Below, in pieces: positions 55,292 through 64,000 of a stretch of DNA of 64,000 nucleotides. The stretch covers positions 310,001 to 374,000 of the forward strand of contig NZ_JAOVZB010000004.1 of assembly GCF_025716875.1 (NCBI RefSeq), given 5' to 3'. Below the pieces are notes generated by a model. That model was not told the DNA's origin and searched no databases. It saw nothing but the letters and a program-made list of their open reading frames with translations. Both the position numbers and the translations under genes were made by a program. The stretch's first letter is position 1. The number at the start of each line of letters is the position of its first letter. This DNA comes from Marinomonas sargassi (GTDB taxonomy: Bacteria > Pseudomonadota > Gammaproteobacteria > Pseudomonadales > Marinomonadaceae).

Positions 55292-56191
55292 ATGTACTCT
55301 GGGAACCAATTTACATCACTCGTTCAAGTTGAAAAAATTAAAGTAAGAGAGCCTGGCGTTATCATACTGACAGGTCCTTCAAGTTGCGGTAAAGGCGAAG
55401 TCGCCAGCGCCCTGTGCAAAACATTATCTATTCGCCCAGAAGCTCACCTTTCTATGGGAGAAATTTTACGTAGTACTTTTAAGGATGCTAAGGAAGACCC
55501 ATCCTTCGCAGAACTATTAGCGACTAAATACGATTTAAGTTATGAAAATAATATTTTTGATTGTGTAGATACGACCGAATCATTAAGTGCCAAAGTTCGC
55601 TCCTATCAAGCAGAGTTAGAAAAAATGTTCGATAAAACAGGTATGGACTTATTCACTTCCCAGCTGGAATGGCTTGAATTTTGTACCATGAATGGGCTAT
55701 TGGTACCCAACCGATGGACTGAAAATTTTGTCGCGGCTCACATAGAGCAAGAAAATTTTGCCGATGGCGAAACCTTCATTTTAGATGGTTACCCAAGAAC
55801 TCAACGAGCAGCGGAACACCTTCTAGACTTTTTAAGCTCAATGAACATCCCTGTGCTAAAAGTGCTTCACTTAAGCATTAGTCGCCAAGAAATGATGTCT
55901 CGTGCACAAGCTCGTGGTCGAGCCGATGATGATGATGAGTCTTTATTTAAGCGCTTTCAGTTTTACATCGAAAACGTACAACCAAGCGTTGATTTCATGA
56001 AAACGAAGCTCGGTTCAGATCGTATAGCTTTGATTGATGCTCATCAGCCTGTTTTTGATCAAACAGATAATGGTCCGGCATTTAACTTAGATGAATCTAT
56101 TAATGCCGTTGTTGCGAGCGTTCTCAAAGCGATGGGAGTACCTAGAATGGTTATAAAAGATATTTTGATGGAAAATTCCAACAGTAAATAA
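55292..56191 (+). CDS. Adenylate-kinase-like nucleoside monophosphate kinase, enlarged
   Basis: 299 residues. P-loop GPSSCGKGE (28-36), NMP-bind pattern LSMGEILR, the Walker B-like ILDGYPRTQRAAEHL (about 163-177), and the RAQARGRADDDDESLFKRF lid region with a Tyr-rich YIENVQPSVDFM. The region between the P-loop and the DGYPRT motif is about 60 residues longer than in ordinary Adk (about 214), giving a large insert near 60-135. No zinc-finger lid. Substrate unknown. AAGGTGG precedes the ATG. Confidence 0.78.
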   Translation: MYSGNQFTSLVQVEKIKVREPGVIILTGPSSCGKGEVASALCKTLSIRPEAHLSMGEILRSTFKDAKEDPSFAELLATKYDLSYENNIFDCVDTTESLSAKVRSYQAELEKMFDKTGMDLFTSQLEWLEFCTMNGLLVPNRWTENFVAAHIEQENFADGETFILDGYPRTQRAAEHLLDFLSSMNIPVLKVLHLSISRQEMMSRAQARGRADDDDESLFKRFQFYIENVQPSVDFMKTKLGSDRIALIDAHQPVFDQTDNGPAFNLDESINAVVASVLKAMGVPRMVIKDILMENSNSK

Positions 56192-56224
56192 AGGTGTCGA
56201 TTTTATTTTTAGGTGCCTGAAAAT

Positions 56225-56258
56225 AAAAAAGGGAAGCTTCTTCAGCTTCCCTTTTTTA
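56225..56258 (+). terminator. Bidirectional terminator after the kinase-like gene
   Basis: A6 then GGGAAGCT and AGCTTCCC around TCTTC, then T6. It lies between convergent genes, ending the kinase-like gene on plus and cobO on minus. Confidence 0.92.
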
Positions 56259-56277
56259 TTTGTACTCTTAACGTAAA

Positions 56278-56904
56278 CTACCACTCGATGCCAATTTGCG
56301 CTTTTACTCCATGGGCGAAAGCATGTCTCTCATTAGCAATTTTACTATGGGTATCAACGCTATCTAACAGAACTCTAGGTGCTGTACGCCCTGTCATCAT
56401 GACATTTTGATGTGAGGGACGATTCGCTAAAGCCTCTATTAAATCTTGCTCATTTAAATAACCATATTTGTACATATAGGTTATTTCATCTAGCAAAACA
56501 AAATGCACACTTGGGTCTGACAACACTTGCTTAGCTAAGGACCAAGCTTGTTCTGCGGCTTGTTGTTCAAGTTCTGGATTGCGGGTTTCCCAAGTAAAGC
56601 CATGACCCATAACATGAAAATCTACTAAAGGGTGCTGAGCAAAAAAGAGCTGTTCACCTGTTTCCTTACGGCCTTTAATAAACTGAATAACAGCACTCTT
56701 CTGACCATGCCCCAAAGCACGTGCCATGGTACCAAAAGCACTGGAGCTTTTGCCCTTACCATTGCCAGTAAGCAAGATGGTAACACCTCTTTCTTCTGTC
56801 GCCGCTGCAATACGCTGGTCAACAACTTCCTTCTTTTTCAACAAACGTGCTTCTCGTTTATCTAATGCGTCTTGGTCATCTTTTGAGGTCACTGTATCAG
56901 TCAT
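56278..56904 (-). CDS. cobO: Cob(I)yrinic acid a,c-diamide adenosyltransferase
   Basis: Adds the adenosyl group to corrinoids. 208 residues. Walker A GNGKGKSSSAFGTMARAL (about 47-64), VIQFIKG and FVLLDEITYMYKYGYL (Walker B) and the VMMTGRTAPRVLLDSVD end fit the CobA/BtuR family. It is last in the rnr-rlmB-cobTSC-TRIC-cobO block, 3 bases after the TRIC-like gene, with a terminator at its end. Confidence 0.95.
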   Translation of the reverse strand: MTDTVTSKDDQDALDKREARLLKKKEVVDQRIAAATEERGVTILLTGNGKGKSSSAFGTMARALGHGQKSAVIQFIKGRKETGEQLFFAQHPLVDFHVMGHGFTWETRNPELEQQAAEQAWSLAKQVLSDPSVHFVLLDEITYMYKYGYLNEQDLIEALANRPSHQNVMMTGRTAPRVLLDSVDTHSKIANERHAFAHGVKAQIGIEW

Positions 56905-56907
56905 TTT

Positions 56908-57522
56908 TTATCTCTTTTTGTAGAGTAGCCAACTTGGATAATACAAGTCTTTATGAATTGCGAAGATTCTCAGTATAAAGATTAATGCTACGGCGTAAAT
57001 GGAGTTAAATTCATGTGAAGGCACATTATTTTGAAGTAGAACGACCAGTAAAGCACCTAAAAAAGCAGGCGTGGCATAAAACTCTCTACCCAAAACGAGA
57101 GGCGGTTTATGGCTTAAGACATCACGAATAATGCCTCCAGCAATCCCTGTGATAACCCCCATAGTAATCGCAATAGAAGGAGAAAAACCTAAATTAAGCA
57201 CCTTCTCTGTTGCCACTACAGTAAATAACGCCAGACCAAATGAATCTGCGTAATGGAAAAGTCTTTGACGGTTCTCAATATATCTTATGGTAAAAAAGGC
57301 AAACGCAGAGGAAGCAAAAGCCACCCATAAATAAGAGGTATCTTCTACCCAATATACAGTTTCGACAGACAACACAGTGTCTCGAATGGTACCACCGCCT
57401 AATGAGGTAACCATGCCTAAAAACACGACACTAAAAAGGTCCATATCTTTTTTACCAGAGGAAATAACACCTGTAATAGCAAAAGCGGCAATACCAAACA
57501 TGCCGAGTAGGTATAACAACAT
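56908..57522 (-). CDS. Trimeric intracellular cation channel family protein (UPF0126)
   Basis: 204 residues with about seven helices in two UPF0126 repeats; GGGTIRDTVLS and GGIIRDVLSHKPP are the repeat signatures. Bacterial TRIC proteins are potassium-permeable channels. Its link to cobalamin genes, which surround it, is not explained by family knowledge. ATG 57522. Confidence 0.9.
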   Translation of the reverse strand: MLLYLLGMFGIAAFAITGVISSGKKDMDLFSVVFLGMVTSLGGGTIRDTVLSVETVYWVEDTSYLWVAFASSAFAFFTIRYIENRQRLFHYADSFGLALFTVVATEKVLNLGFSPSIAITMGVITGIAGGIIRDVLSHKPPLVLGREFYATPAFLGALLVVLLQNNVPSHEFNSIYAVALIFILRIFAIHKDLYYPSWLLYKKR

Positions 57523-57546
57523 TCTCGTATATCTCTATTGAATTAT

Positions 57547-58134
57547 TTAATTAAGAAGCCAATCACCAGCACCTAGGCGCTTTAACATGACTGAATTTTG
57601 TTGAATCGATAACTCTGTCAAGCTGCAAAAACCAACATCAATACGGTGACATTCTTCCAAAGGCCAGCAACACAGTAAACTCACTAATACCTTAATCACT
57701 CCTGAATGGGTCACCAGCACACAATTATCGTCAGAACTATTTTGTATAGTCAGCCACCAACACCAAACTCTATCGGCTAAATCTTGCAATGACTCGCCAT
57801 TATAAGGGGCGCTATTAACAATATTCTCTGCCCAAAGGTCAATTTCTGACTTTGCTATGTCATTCCACAGCAGGCCATCCCAATCTGCAAAGTCCAGCTC
57901 TTTCAAAGCGTCAACCGGAGTTGAGCCATCATCGCTAATGTAATTTGCCAACAAAGCCGTTCGGGTTAAAGGGCTGTGGTAAAAAGAAGTCTTACCTTGC
58001 AATTGATTAGTAAGTGACTTTTTTAGGGGTTGTGAACTCAGCTGCCAATTTGTAGTTAAAGGCACATCACTTTGCCCATAACACAGGCCTTTAGCAACCT
58101 CAGGTTTGGGATGACGAATAAGGAAAAGCTTCAT
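57547..58134 (-). CDS. cobC: Histidine phosphatase, alpha-ribazole phosphatase type
   Basis: Removes phosphate from alpha-ribazole phosphate in nucleotide-loop assembly. The catalytic FLIRHPKPE replaces the usual RHG; RHP variants occur in this branch. GLCYGQSDVPL and VTHSGVIKVLVSL (second catalytic His) follow. ATG 58134 overlaps the cobS TGA in ATGA, so they are translationally coupled; an upstream in-frame GTG/ATG to 58155 is unlikely. 195 residues. Confidence 0.9.
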   Translation of the reverse strand: MKLFLIRHPKPEVAKGLCYGQSDVPLTTNWQLSSQPLKKSLTNQLQGKTSFYHSPLTRTALLANYISDDGSTPVDALKELDFADWDGLLWNDIAKSEIDLWAENIVNSAPYNGESLQDLADRVWCWWLTIQNSSDDNCVLVTHSGVIKVLVSLLCCWPLEECHRIDVGFCSLTELSIQQNSVMLKRLGAGDWLLN

Positions 58135-58919
58135 GAATAGGACACCAACACGCAAAAAATGAGGAACGCCTCACCCACTTGCTCACTGGCACCCAATGTA
58201 TCGCCATTAAAGCCTTTTATCTTGTTATGTAAGTAGGCTCTGATAGCAAAAATCAGCAAAGTTGAAAAGCAGAAAACAAATAACAAATCCATTAAATTAA
58301 ACGCCATCACACCAAACAAGACACATGGTGCTAAAGCTAAAGCCCATAGGGGTAAAGATAACTTGGATAACATATTGGCAGATTTGCTATTTCCAAGACT
58401 TACGTATTCCAATAAGTGCATTAAAATGAGAGGAAAAAATCGGCCAAAGGCATGAATAAAACACCATGCACTTAACACATAGATAAAGCTCAGAAATGAC
58501 TCAGGCGCTAGAGTAAGCAGTTCACTTAACAATAACCACTTAATAGTGAGAGAGAACCAAATAGCCAAAGCGGCATAACTGCCTATGCGTGAATCTTTCA
58601 TTATAGACAGGCGCTGGTCAGGTTCGAAGCCCCCTACCAGGCCGTCACAAGCATCCATCAGCCCATCTTCATGGAAACCGCCTGTTATTAAAACAGCCGT
58701 CAATAACATAAAAAGAGCTTGGATAGAGGTCGACCATTCAAGCCATAGGGGCCATGCACTTAATAAAGCAACCAGAACACCAACCCAAGGTAAAAAGCAC
58801 ACCGAAGGGGTGTGCTTTATATCATCACTCCAATCCACCTTAAGTGGAATACGAGTATAGGTTACTAAGCTGCGCTTAAAACCCTGCCAATGGGGGGCAA
58901 GTAGTGTGCGAGATATCAT
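58131..58919 (-). CDS. cobS: Adenosylcobinamide-GDP ribazoletransferase
   Basis: Membrane enzyme joining alpha-ribazole to adenosylcobinamide-GDP to complete cobalamin. 262 residues, about five helices. FKRSLVTYTRIPLKVDW at the start, GGFHEDGLMDACDGLVGGFEP with the conserved DG and GLD-like motif, and the GFNGDTLGASEQVGEAF end are characteristic. It lies 27 bases after cobT and overlaps cobC. Confidence 0.93.
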   Translation of the reverse strand: MISRTLLAPHWQGFKRSLVTYTRIPLKVDWSDDIKHTPSVCFLPWVGVLVALLSAWPLWLEWSTSIQALFMLLTAVLITGGFHEDGLMDACDGLVGGFEPDQRLSIMKDSRIGSYAALAIWFSLTIKWLLLSELLTLAPESFLSFIYVLSAWCFIHAFGRFFPLILMHLLEYVSLGNSKSANMLSKLSLPLWALALAPCVLFGVMAFNLMDLLFVFCFSTLLIFAIRAYLHNKIKGFNGDTLGASEQVGEAFLIFCVLVSYS

Positions 58920-58946
58920 AATAAAACACCTTAACTATTAAGCAGG

Positions 58947-60008
58947 CTATTTTGCGTCGCTGACCCCTGCACTTTCAAAACTTGCCATCTCATTGATAAA
59001 CACACAAGCACTATTAATAAGAGGGTAAGCGAGAATACCGCCAGAACCTTCACCTAAACGCAATTCCAAAGACAAAAGAGGCTGAGCCTTAAATTGCGAC
59101 AATAAGTGTTTATGCGCCTGCTCGTTCGATTGGTGGGAAAATACCGCAAAGCTCAATACGTTAGGGTTTACCTTTTCAGCAAACAATAGTGCAACTGAAC
59201 AAATAAAGCCGTCGACAACAAAAGCGGTATTACGCTCAGCCGAACGCAACATAGCGCCAGCAATGGCCAAAATTTCGAAGCCTCCAACTTGCTGAGCAAG
59301 TGTTTCCGCCGTCCAATCAGCTACTGCTTGCCCTGTCTCTTGTTCTGCTCTTTCTAAAGAGGATTTAATCACTTGCGCTTTATGTGAAACACCTTCTTGA
59401 TCTAGACCCGTTCCTCGCCCTGCACTGTCTTCTGGGCTAATACCTAATAATGCGGACATCATGCATGAAGAGACACAGGTGTTACCAATCCCCATTTCTC
59501 CAAACATTAAAAGGTTTTTACCTGCATCAATGGCTAGGTCGGCTTCATCAAGGCCAGCTTGTAAGGCACTAAGACTCTCTTCAGCAGACATAGCCGCTTC
59601 AATACTAAAGTCTTTAGACGCAAAAGCGACTTTGCGTTGACCTAATAAAGGGTGTGCCTCTAAATCAGCAGCAACACCTGTATCTACCACTCTAAGGGGA
59701 ACATTGTGTTGTTTACAAAATACACTAACCGCAGCGCCGCCCATTAAGAAGTTCATCACCATTTGTGGTGTTACCTCTTGTGGAAATAAACTCACGCCTT
59801 GTGCAACCACGCCATGATCGGCTGCAAACACTATCATCTGAGGTTTAGACACATTTGGCGTTAAAGTATTTTGGATTTTCCCCAACTGCAATGCCAATGC
59901 TTCAAGCTGCCCTAATGAGCCTGCTGGTTTGGTTTTAAAATCAATTTTTTTCTGTAAGTCAGCTTCAATCGCAACTTCAGGAGATTGGATATTAAATGAT
60001 GGAAACAA
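58947..60008 (-). CDS. cobT: Nicotinate-nucleotide:dimethylbenzimidazole phosphoribosyltransferase
   Basis: Forms alpha-ribazole phosphate. 353 residues (E. coli 359). KIDFKTKPAGSLGQLEALA, FAADHGVVAQGVS, QMVMNFLMGGAAVSVF, MLFGEMGIGNTC and GLDQEGVSHK are family motifs. The start TTG 60008 is the only plausible one near the N-terminal region, with 11 bases to the rlmB stop. First of the cob genes. Confidence 0.94.
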   Translation of the reverse strand: MFPSFNIQSPEVAIEADLQKKIDFKTKPAGSLGQLEALALQLGKIQNTLTPNVSKPQMIVFAADHGVVAQGVSLFPQEVTPQMVMNFLMGGAAVSVFCKQHNVPLRVVDTGVAADLEAHPLLGQRKVAFASKDFSIEAAMSAEESLSALQAGLDEADLAIDAGKNLLMFGEMGIGNTCVSSCMMSALLGISPEDSAGRGTGLDQEGVSHKAQVIKSSLERAEQETGQAVADWTAETLAQQVGGFEILAIAGAMLRSAERNTAFVVDGFICSVALLFAEKVNPNVLSFAVFSHQSNEQAHKHLLSQFKAQPLLSLELRLGEGSGGILAYPLINSACVFINEMASFESAGVSDAK

Positions 60009-60019
60009 TGTCTTCTTCC

Positions 60020-60787
60020 TTAACCCTGAGCTTTAACAGCACGTTGACGTACGACTTCATACAAACAAACACCCGTCGCCACCGAAACATTAAGGCTTGA
60101 AACCACACCTGCCATCGGTAGTTTCACTAGATAGTCACATTGCTCACGAGTTAATCGGCGCATACCTTCGCCTTCAGCTCCCATAACAATCGCAGTCGGA
60201 ATAGTAAGGTCTTGCTCGTAAATAGTGCCTGTGGCTTCACCTGCAGTGCCAAAGATCCATACGCCTTGATCTTGCAGCTTTTTCATCGTGCGCGCTAAGT
60301 TCGTCACAGAGAAAACAGGCATACTTTCTGCAGCGCCACACGCTACTTTGCTCACGGTCGCATTCAGTGGAGCAGAGTTGTCTTTTGGCATAACCACCGC
60401 ATGTGCTCCAGCCGCATCTGCACTTCGTAAACAAGCACCCAAATTATGGGGATCGGTAACACCGTCTAGAATGATAATGAGAGGATTTTCATCAAGCCCC
60501 GATACTAGCTTATGTAGGTCCGCTTCATTACCCGCTTTTGTCATTGCCGTGTAGGCAACCACCCCTTGATGAACAACACGTTCTTTACTTTTACTGAATA
60601 AAGAATCCAATTCTCGGCGAGGTACTAAGCTATAACGTACCTTATGAGTTTTACACAGTTTCACTAAACGCTGTGTTTTCTTGTCGTCTCGGCCTTCTTG
60701 AAAACGTATTTCTTTAATTTTATCCGCTTGCTGAACTAAGGCATTTTCAACGGCATGCATGCCGTATATCCATTCTAAATCTGACAT
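60020..60787 (-). CDS. rlmB: 23S rRNA (guanosine-2'-O-)-methyltransferase RlmB
   Basis: Methylates Gm2251 of 23S rRNA. 255 residues. The N-terminal substrate-binding part (YGMHAVENALVQQADKIKEI) is followed by a SPOUT domain with DGVTDPHNLGACLRSADAAG, VMGAEGEGMRRL and LPMAGVVSSLNVSVATGV forming the trefoil knot and SAM site. rnr lies 57 bases upstream; the pair is conserved in gammaproteobacteria. Confidence 0.95.
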   Translation of the reverse strand: MSDLEWIYGMHAVENALVQQADKIKEIRFQEGRDDKKTQRLVKLCKTHKVRYSLVPRRELDSLFSKSKERVVHQGVVAYTAMTKAGNEADLHKLVSGLDENPLIIILDGVTDPHNLGACLRSADAAGAHAVVMPKDNSAPLNATVSKVACGAAESMPVFSVTNLARTMKKLQDQGVWIFGTAGEATGTIYEQDLTIPTAIVMGAEGEGMRRLTREQCDYLVKLPMAGVVSSLNVSVATGVCLYEVVRQRAVKAQG

Positions 60788-60843
60788 TTTTTACTCTAAA
60801 TATGTAAATGAATCTATGTGACTAATACGCGCTAAACTAGGTA

Positions 60844-63414
60844 CTAATCCCTCGCCCTTGGCTTAGCATTACTTTTCTTTGTTTTGGCTTTTTTAGGTTT
60901 CTTCTTCACACCAGAAGTTGCCGATTTAGAGCCTGAATTTGTTTTAGCCGCTGCACTCGCTGTTTTCTTCTGTCTTACACGCTTGCCTTTAGAATCTGTT
61001 CGTCTCTTTTTAGGTTTACGATCAGGGCTTTTGCGGCCTTCACTAGATTTCTCCGGTTTCTCCGTGCTACTAGACGACTTAGGTTTAGGTCGTCCACCTA
61101 ATTCAATAGGAGGTAACTGAGCCAGCTGCATTTCTAATTCAGATACCTCTGAACGCTCTACTTTTTTACGAGGTCGTTGACCATTATCTGCCAAGCTCAA
61201 ATCAATTTTGCGCTGATCCAAATTCACACTGGCGACAACCACTTTTAATGTATCCCCTAAACGGAATACACGATTTGTTCTTTCTCCAATAATGGCTTGG
61301 CGTTCAATATCATGAACAAAATAATCCTGCCCTAAGCCTGAGATGTGAACCAAGCCATCAACAAATAGCCCTTGTAGTTCAACAAACAAACCGAACGGAG
61401 TTACGGCCGTTACCACGCCATCAAAGGGTTCACCCAAATGCTGTTCAACATATTGACACTTCAACCAAGCTTCTACGTCACGAGTGGCTTCATCTGCTCT
61501 ACGTTCAGTCATAGAACAAGATTCACCAAAATCATCCATGTCAGCGTGATCGTAGCCATAAATTTTACGGGCTTTTAGCGTATCACTGCCTGCAACTTTT
61601 ACCGCTTGTCTGACCGTTGGACGTCCTTCCCCACGAATTAGGTAGCGAATCGCCCTGTGTACTAACAGGTCTGGATAACGGCGAATTGGCGAGGTGAAGT
61701 GGGTGTAAGCTTCGTAATTAAGGCCAAAATGCCCCATATTGTCTGCTTGATATACAGCTTGCGACATAGAACGCAACATCATAGTTTGAATACTACGGGC
61801 ATCGGCACGATCTTTAATTTGCTCAGATAAATCAGCGTAATCGGAAGGTGTTGGTTTCGCCCCGCCAGTCAATTCAAGGTTAAGCTGACCAAGGTAAGTA
61901 CGAAGAGTCATTAAGCGATCGTCTTTGGGGCCTTCATGCACTCGGAATAAAGCGGGCAAATCCGCTTTTAATAACAACTCAGCAGTGGCAACGTTTGCAC
62001 AGAGCATGCACTCTTCAATTAGCTTGTGGGCATCATTTCGTTCAACTGGCACTATATGTTCGATTTTAGAATTTTCATCGAACACCATACGGGTCTCAAC
62101 CGTATCAAACTCCATTGCTCCTCGTTCGTCTCGAGCGCCTCGGAGAGTATGATACAGACCATTTAAGTCATCGATATGAGACACAATAGAAGAATAACGC
62201 TCACGTAATTCAAGGCCCTGCTCTTCTGGCTCAGGGGCAATCATTTTCGCTACTTTGGTGTAAGTTAAACGTGCGTGAGAACGTATTAAGCCTTCATAAA
62301 ACTTAAAACCACGCATCTTACCTTTCGTGGTCAAAGATATTTCAGCCACCATCGCCAGACGATCCACATCCGGGTTAAGTGAACATAAGCCGTTAGATAA
62401 GACTTCGGGCAGCATAGGAATGACTCGTCCGGGGAAATAAACTGAGTTCCCTCGAACTATCGCTTCTTCATCTAACGCTGTCCCTTTTTTGACATAATGA
62501 GAGACATCAGCAATGGCTACAAAGAGCTTCCAGCCTCCCGGTGTTTTTTCACAGTAAACCGCGTCATCAAAGTCTCGAGCATCTTCGCCATCAATGGTGA
62601 CAAAAGGTGTTTCGCGTAAATCAACTCGATTGACTTTATCTTCTTCTGCGACTTCTGTGGTGAAATTTTTAGCTTGCTGCTCTACCGCTTTAGGCCACTC
62701 GTTAGGAATTTCATAACGGTGCATCGCTACTTCAATTTCAACACCTGGTGCCATGAAATCACCCAACACCTTTTTCACTAGACCTTGTGTTGGCTTGCCA
62801 CGCTCTGCGTAAGAAGTGATTTCAGCTAATACATATTGACCATGCTTTGGCGTTAAACCAGAATCCGTTGTTATTAATACATCTTGAGCAATACGAGGGT
62901 TTTCAGGTGTAACGAAAGCCGTTCCACTTTCTTGATAGTAGCGGCCAACCATCTGCGTATGCCTACGCTCTAGCACTTCTACTACCACGCCATCTAAGCG
63001 CCCTTTCACAGAACGACCAGATAAACGAATTTTCGCTTTATCTCCGTCCATAACATTTTGCATTTGACGAGCAGATAAAAACACATCATCGTCATCAGAG
63101 CGCAGTAAAAAGCCATGGCCTTCTTTATTGCCCTGCACATAGCCCTCGATAAAATCGCTATCTAATAATGGTGAGTATTCATCATCGCGATTACTGGATA
63201 ACTGATTATCACGGCACATAGCAATGAGTCGGCGACGTAATGCTTCAATTTGATTTTCATCTGACAAAGAGAAGTCTTGGCACAACTCTAAGTGGCCGAT
63301 ACTTCTATTTTGACTCGCTAGAAACTCGAGGATGAATTCTCGGCTAGGTACAGGATTATCGTATTTAGACGCTTCGCGTTGTTGGTGAGGGTCGTTAACT
63401 TTTTTATTGCTCAA
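60844..63414 (-). CDS. rnr: Ribonuclease R
   Basis: Processive 3'-5' exoribonuclease that degrades structured RNA. 856 residues. Winged-helix and cold-shock domains (about 20-240), the RNB catalytic domain with VTIDGEDARDFDDAVYC (catalytic aspartates) at about 270-590, S1 domain (VTPFGLFVELQGLFVDGLVHI, about 670-740), and a Lys-rich tail ending RPRARD. The start is TTG 63414. It heads the rnr-rlmB-cob block. Confidence 0.96.
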   Translation of the reverse strand: MSNKKVNDPHQQREASKYDNPVPSREFILEFLASQNRSIGHLELCQDFSLSDENQIEALRRRLIAMCRDNQLSSNRDDEYSPLLDSDFIEGYVQGNKEGHGFLLRSDDDDVFLSARQMQNVMDGDKAKIRLSGRSVKGRLDGVVVEVLERRHTQMVGRYYQESGTAFVTPENPRIAQDVLITTDSGLTPKHGQYVLAEITSYAERGKPTQGLVKKVLGDFMAPGVEIEVAMHRYEIPNEWPKAVEQQAKNFTTEVAEEDKVNRVDLRETPFVTIDGEDARDFDDAVYCEKTPGGWKLFVAIADVSHYVKKGTALDEEAIVRGNSVYFPGRVIPMLPEVLSNGLCSLNPDVDRLAMVAEISLTTKGKMRGFKFYEGLIRSHARLTYTKVAKMIAPEPEEQGLELRERYSSIVSHIDDLNGLYHTLRGARDERGAMEFDTVETRMVFDENSKIEHIVPVERNDAHKLIEECMLCANVATAELLLKADLPALFRVHEGPKDDRLMTLRTYLGQLNLELTGGAKPTPSDYADLSEQIKDRADARSIQTMMLRSMSQAVYQADNMGHFGLNYEAYTHFTSPIRRYPDLLVHRAIRYLIRGEGRPTVRQAVKVAGSDTLKARKIYGYDHADMDDFGESCSMTERRADEATRDVEAWLKCQYVEQHLGEPFDGVVTAVTPFGLFVELQGLFVDGLVHISGLGQDYFVHDIERQAIIGERTNRVFRLGDTLKVVVASVNLDQRKIDLSLADNGQRPRKKVERSEVSELEMQLAQLPPIELGGRPKPKSSSSTEKPEKSSEGRKSPDRKPKKRRTDSKGKRVRQKKTASAAAKTNSGSKSATSGVKKKPKKAKTKKSNAKPRARD

Positions 63415-63641
63415 TGTGTTTTTATCCTTAGTAAAATAAGATGCTTTCTTTAGTACAATAAAATTATGAACATCTTATTATTCAGATGATTTATCGCTAA
63501 AAAATATTACTTCCCGCATCATGATTACCCATCTACTTTTCTCAAGTCCTGAGCTCAACCACCAACGCGATCAATGAACCAATATTATAGAGTATTCTTC
63601 ACAAATACTCTTTAAGTAATCAAAGTGTTAGTCTGTTTAAA

Positions 63642-64000
63642 CTAGAAGCTAGAGTTTGGTCCAGATAAGAAGTCGATTTCCTCTTGTGTTGATACTCGAG
63701 CAAGTATTTTATTACGATGAGGATAGCGCCCAAAGCGATCAATGATAGCTTTGTGTTTACGTTCAAACTCTAAATTATTCGAATTGCCTAGTTTATCGTA
63801 TAAAAACACAGCCTGTTCATGAATTGTTTTTGATTCACTGTGCATAAAAGGCAAGTAAAAGAAGCCTCTCTGCCTCATAGGCACGGCCATATCAGCTCCT
63901 ACACGAATGGCTTCTTGTGACAATATAAGTGACAAAGAATCATAAGCAAAAGATTTTGCATCACCTCGATACATGTTCCTTGAAAACTGATCTAAAACAA
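63642..64000 (-). CDS. DUF924 protein, C-terminal part (cut by window edge)
   Basis: The frame stays open past 64000: codons before the ATG at 63974 read VLDQFSRN, and the DUF924 signature LDQFPRNMFRG corresponds to LDQFSRNMYRGDA here. So the ATG at 63974 is internal and the true start lies beyond the window. The C terminus, DFLSGPNSSF, is also typical. Function unknown; predicted TPR-like helical fold. It is separated from rnr by 227 bases with no gene visible. Confidence 0.9.
   Translation of the reverse strand, partial: VLDQFSRNMYRGDAKSFAYDSLSLILSQEAIRVGADMAVPMRQRGFFYLPFMHSESKTIHEQAVFLYDKLGNSNNLEFERKHKAIIDRFGRYPHRNKILARVSTQEEIDFLSGPNSSF

Noticed and set aside
63642-63974. DUF924 gene starting at ATG 63974
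   Set aside because: The frame is open upstream to the window end and encodes conserved family residues, so this ATG is internal.
1-64000. Prophage, insertion sequence, CRISPR array, tRNA or rRNA genes
   Set aside because: No integrase, transposase, repeat-spacer pattern, cloverleaf or rRNA sequence was found on reading both strands.

Overview
The window reads as chromosomal DNA of a marine gammaproteobacterium of the Oceanospirillales type, most likely Marinomonas or a close relative. This is an inference from the AT-rich composition, the accBC-prmA-dusB-fis-purHD gene order shared with Pseudomonas, and the protein sequences. I see no rRNA, tRNA, CRISPR array, insertion sequence or prophage. 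Nearly all of the window is intact, tightly packed genes.

Region 1 (1-14053) is core metabolism: end of accB, accC, prmA, a zinc-ribbon membrane protein, dusB-fis, purH-purD, then a degenerate 7TM hybrid sensor kinase in the position RetS holds in Pseudomonas, a HIT protein, coq7, pdxH, an AlkB-like dioxygenase and a DUF1624 membrane protein. Region 2 (14054-24660) holds the class Ia ribonucleotide reductase set nrdA-nrdB-yfaE behind two NrdR-box-like sites, a CDP-alcohol phosphatidyltransferase, a YbfF-type hydrolase, an orphan ABC-type binding protein, an alphaproteobacterial-type prephenate dehydratase, yidD, a CrbR/ErdR-like regulator and acs. Region 3 (24661-34330) has a methyltransferase, a HAD hydrolase, a TAXI-TRAP uptake system behind a convincing sigma-54 promoter with an upstream palindrome, fdhD with a YdeP-type molybdoenzyme, and an M23 peptidase. 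Region 4 (34331-38380) is a nitric-oxide sensing cassette: an H-NOX protein translationally coupled to a histidine kinase, facing a response regulator whose HD-GYP domain has lost its catalytic residues.

Region 5 (38381-50770) contains MOSC and GNAT proteins, DUF4212 plus a VC_2705-type acetate symporter, several small unknown proteins (including a 42-residue Cys-containing one), a chemoreceptor, SlyD and a symporter-histidine kinase-receiver fusion of the CrbS/MxtR type. With acs and crbR this makes a complete but dispersed acetate-response system. Region 6 (50771-55140) has a RutR-like regulator, DUF2750, RsuA, a YitT-like protein and a nickel superoxide dismutase operon (TPR-like protein, small His-rich membrane protein, sodN, sodX) preceded by a strong Fur-box-like site, suggesting an iron-sparing oxidative defence. 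Region 7 (55141-64000) has an atypical adenylate-kinase-like protein and a long minus-strand block rnr-rlmB-cobT-cobS-cobC-TRIC-cobO, then a DUF924 protein cut by the window edge.

The main discoveries worth follow-up are the Fur-linked NiSOD operon with its two unassigned partners, the H-NOX cassette with a catalytically dead HD-GYP regulator, the RetS-like pseudokinase, and the sigma-54/UAS control of the TAXI-TRAP transporter.
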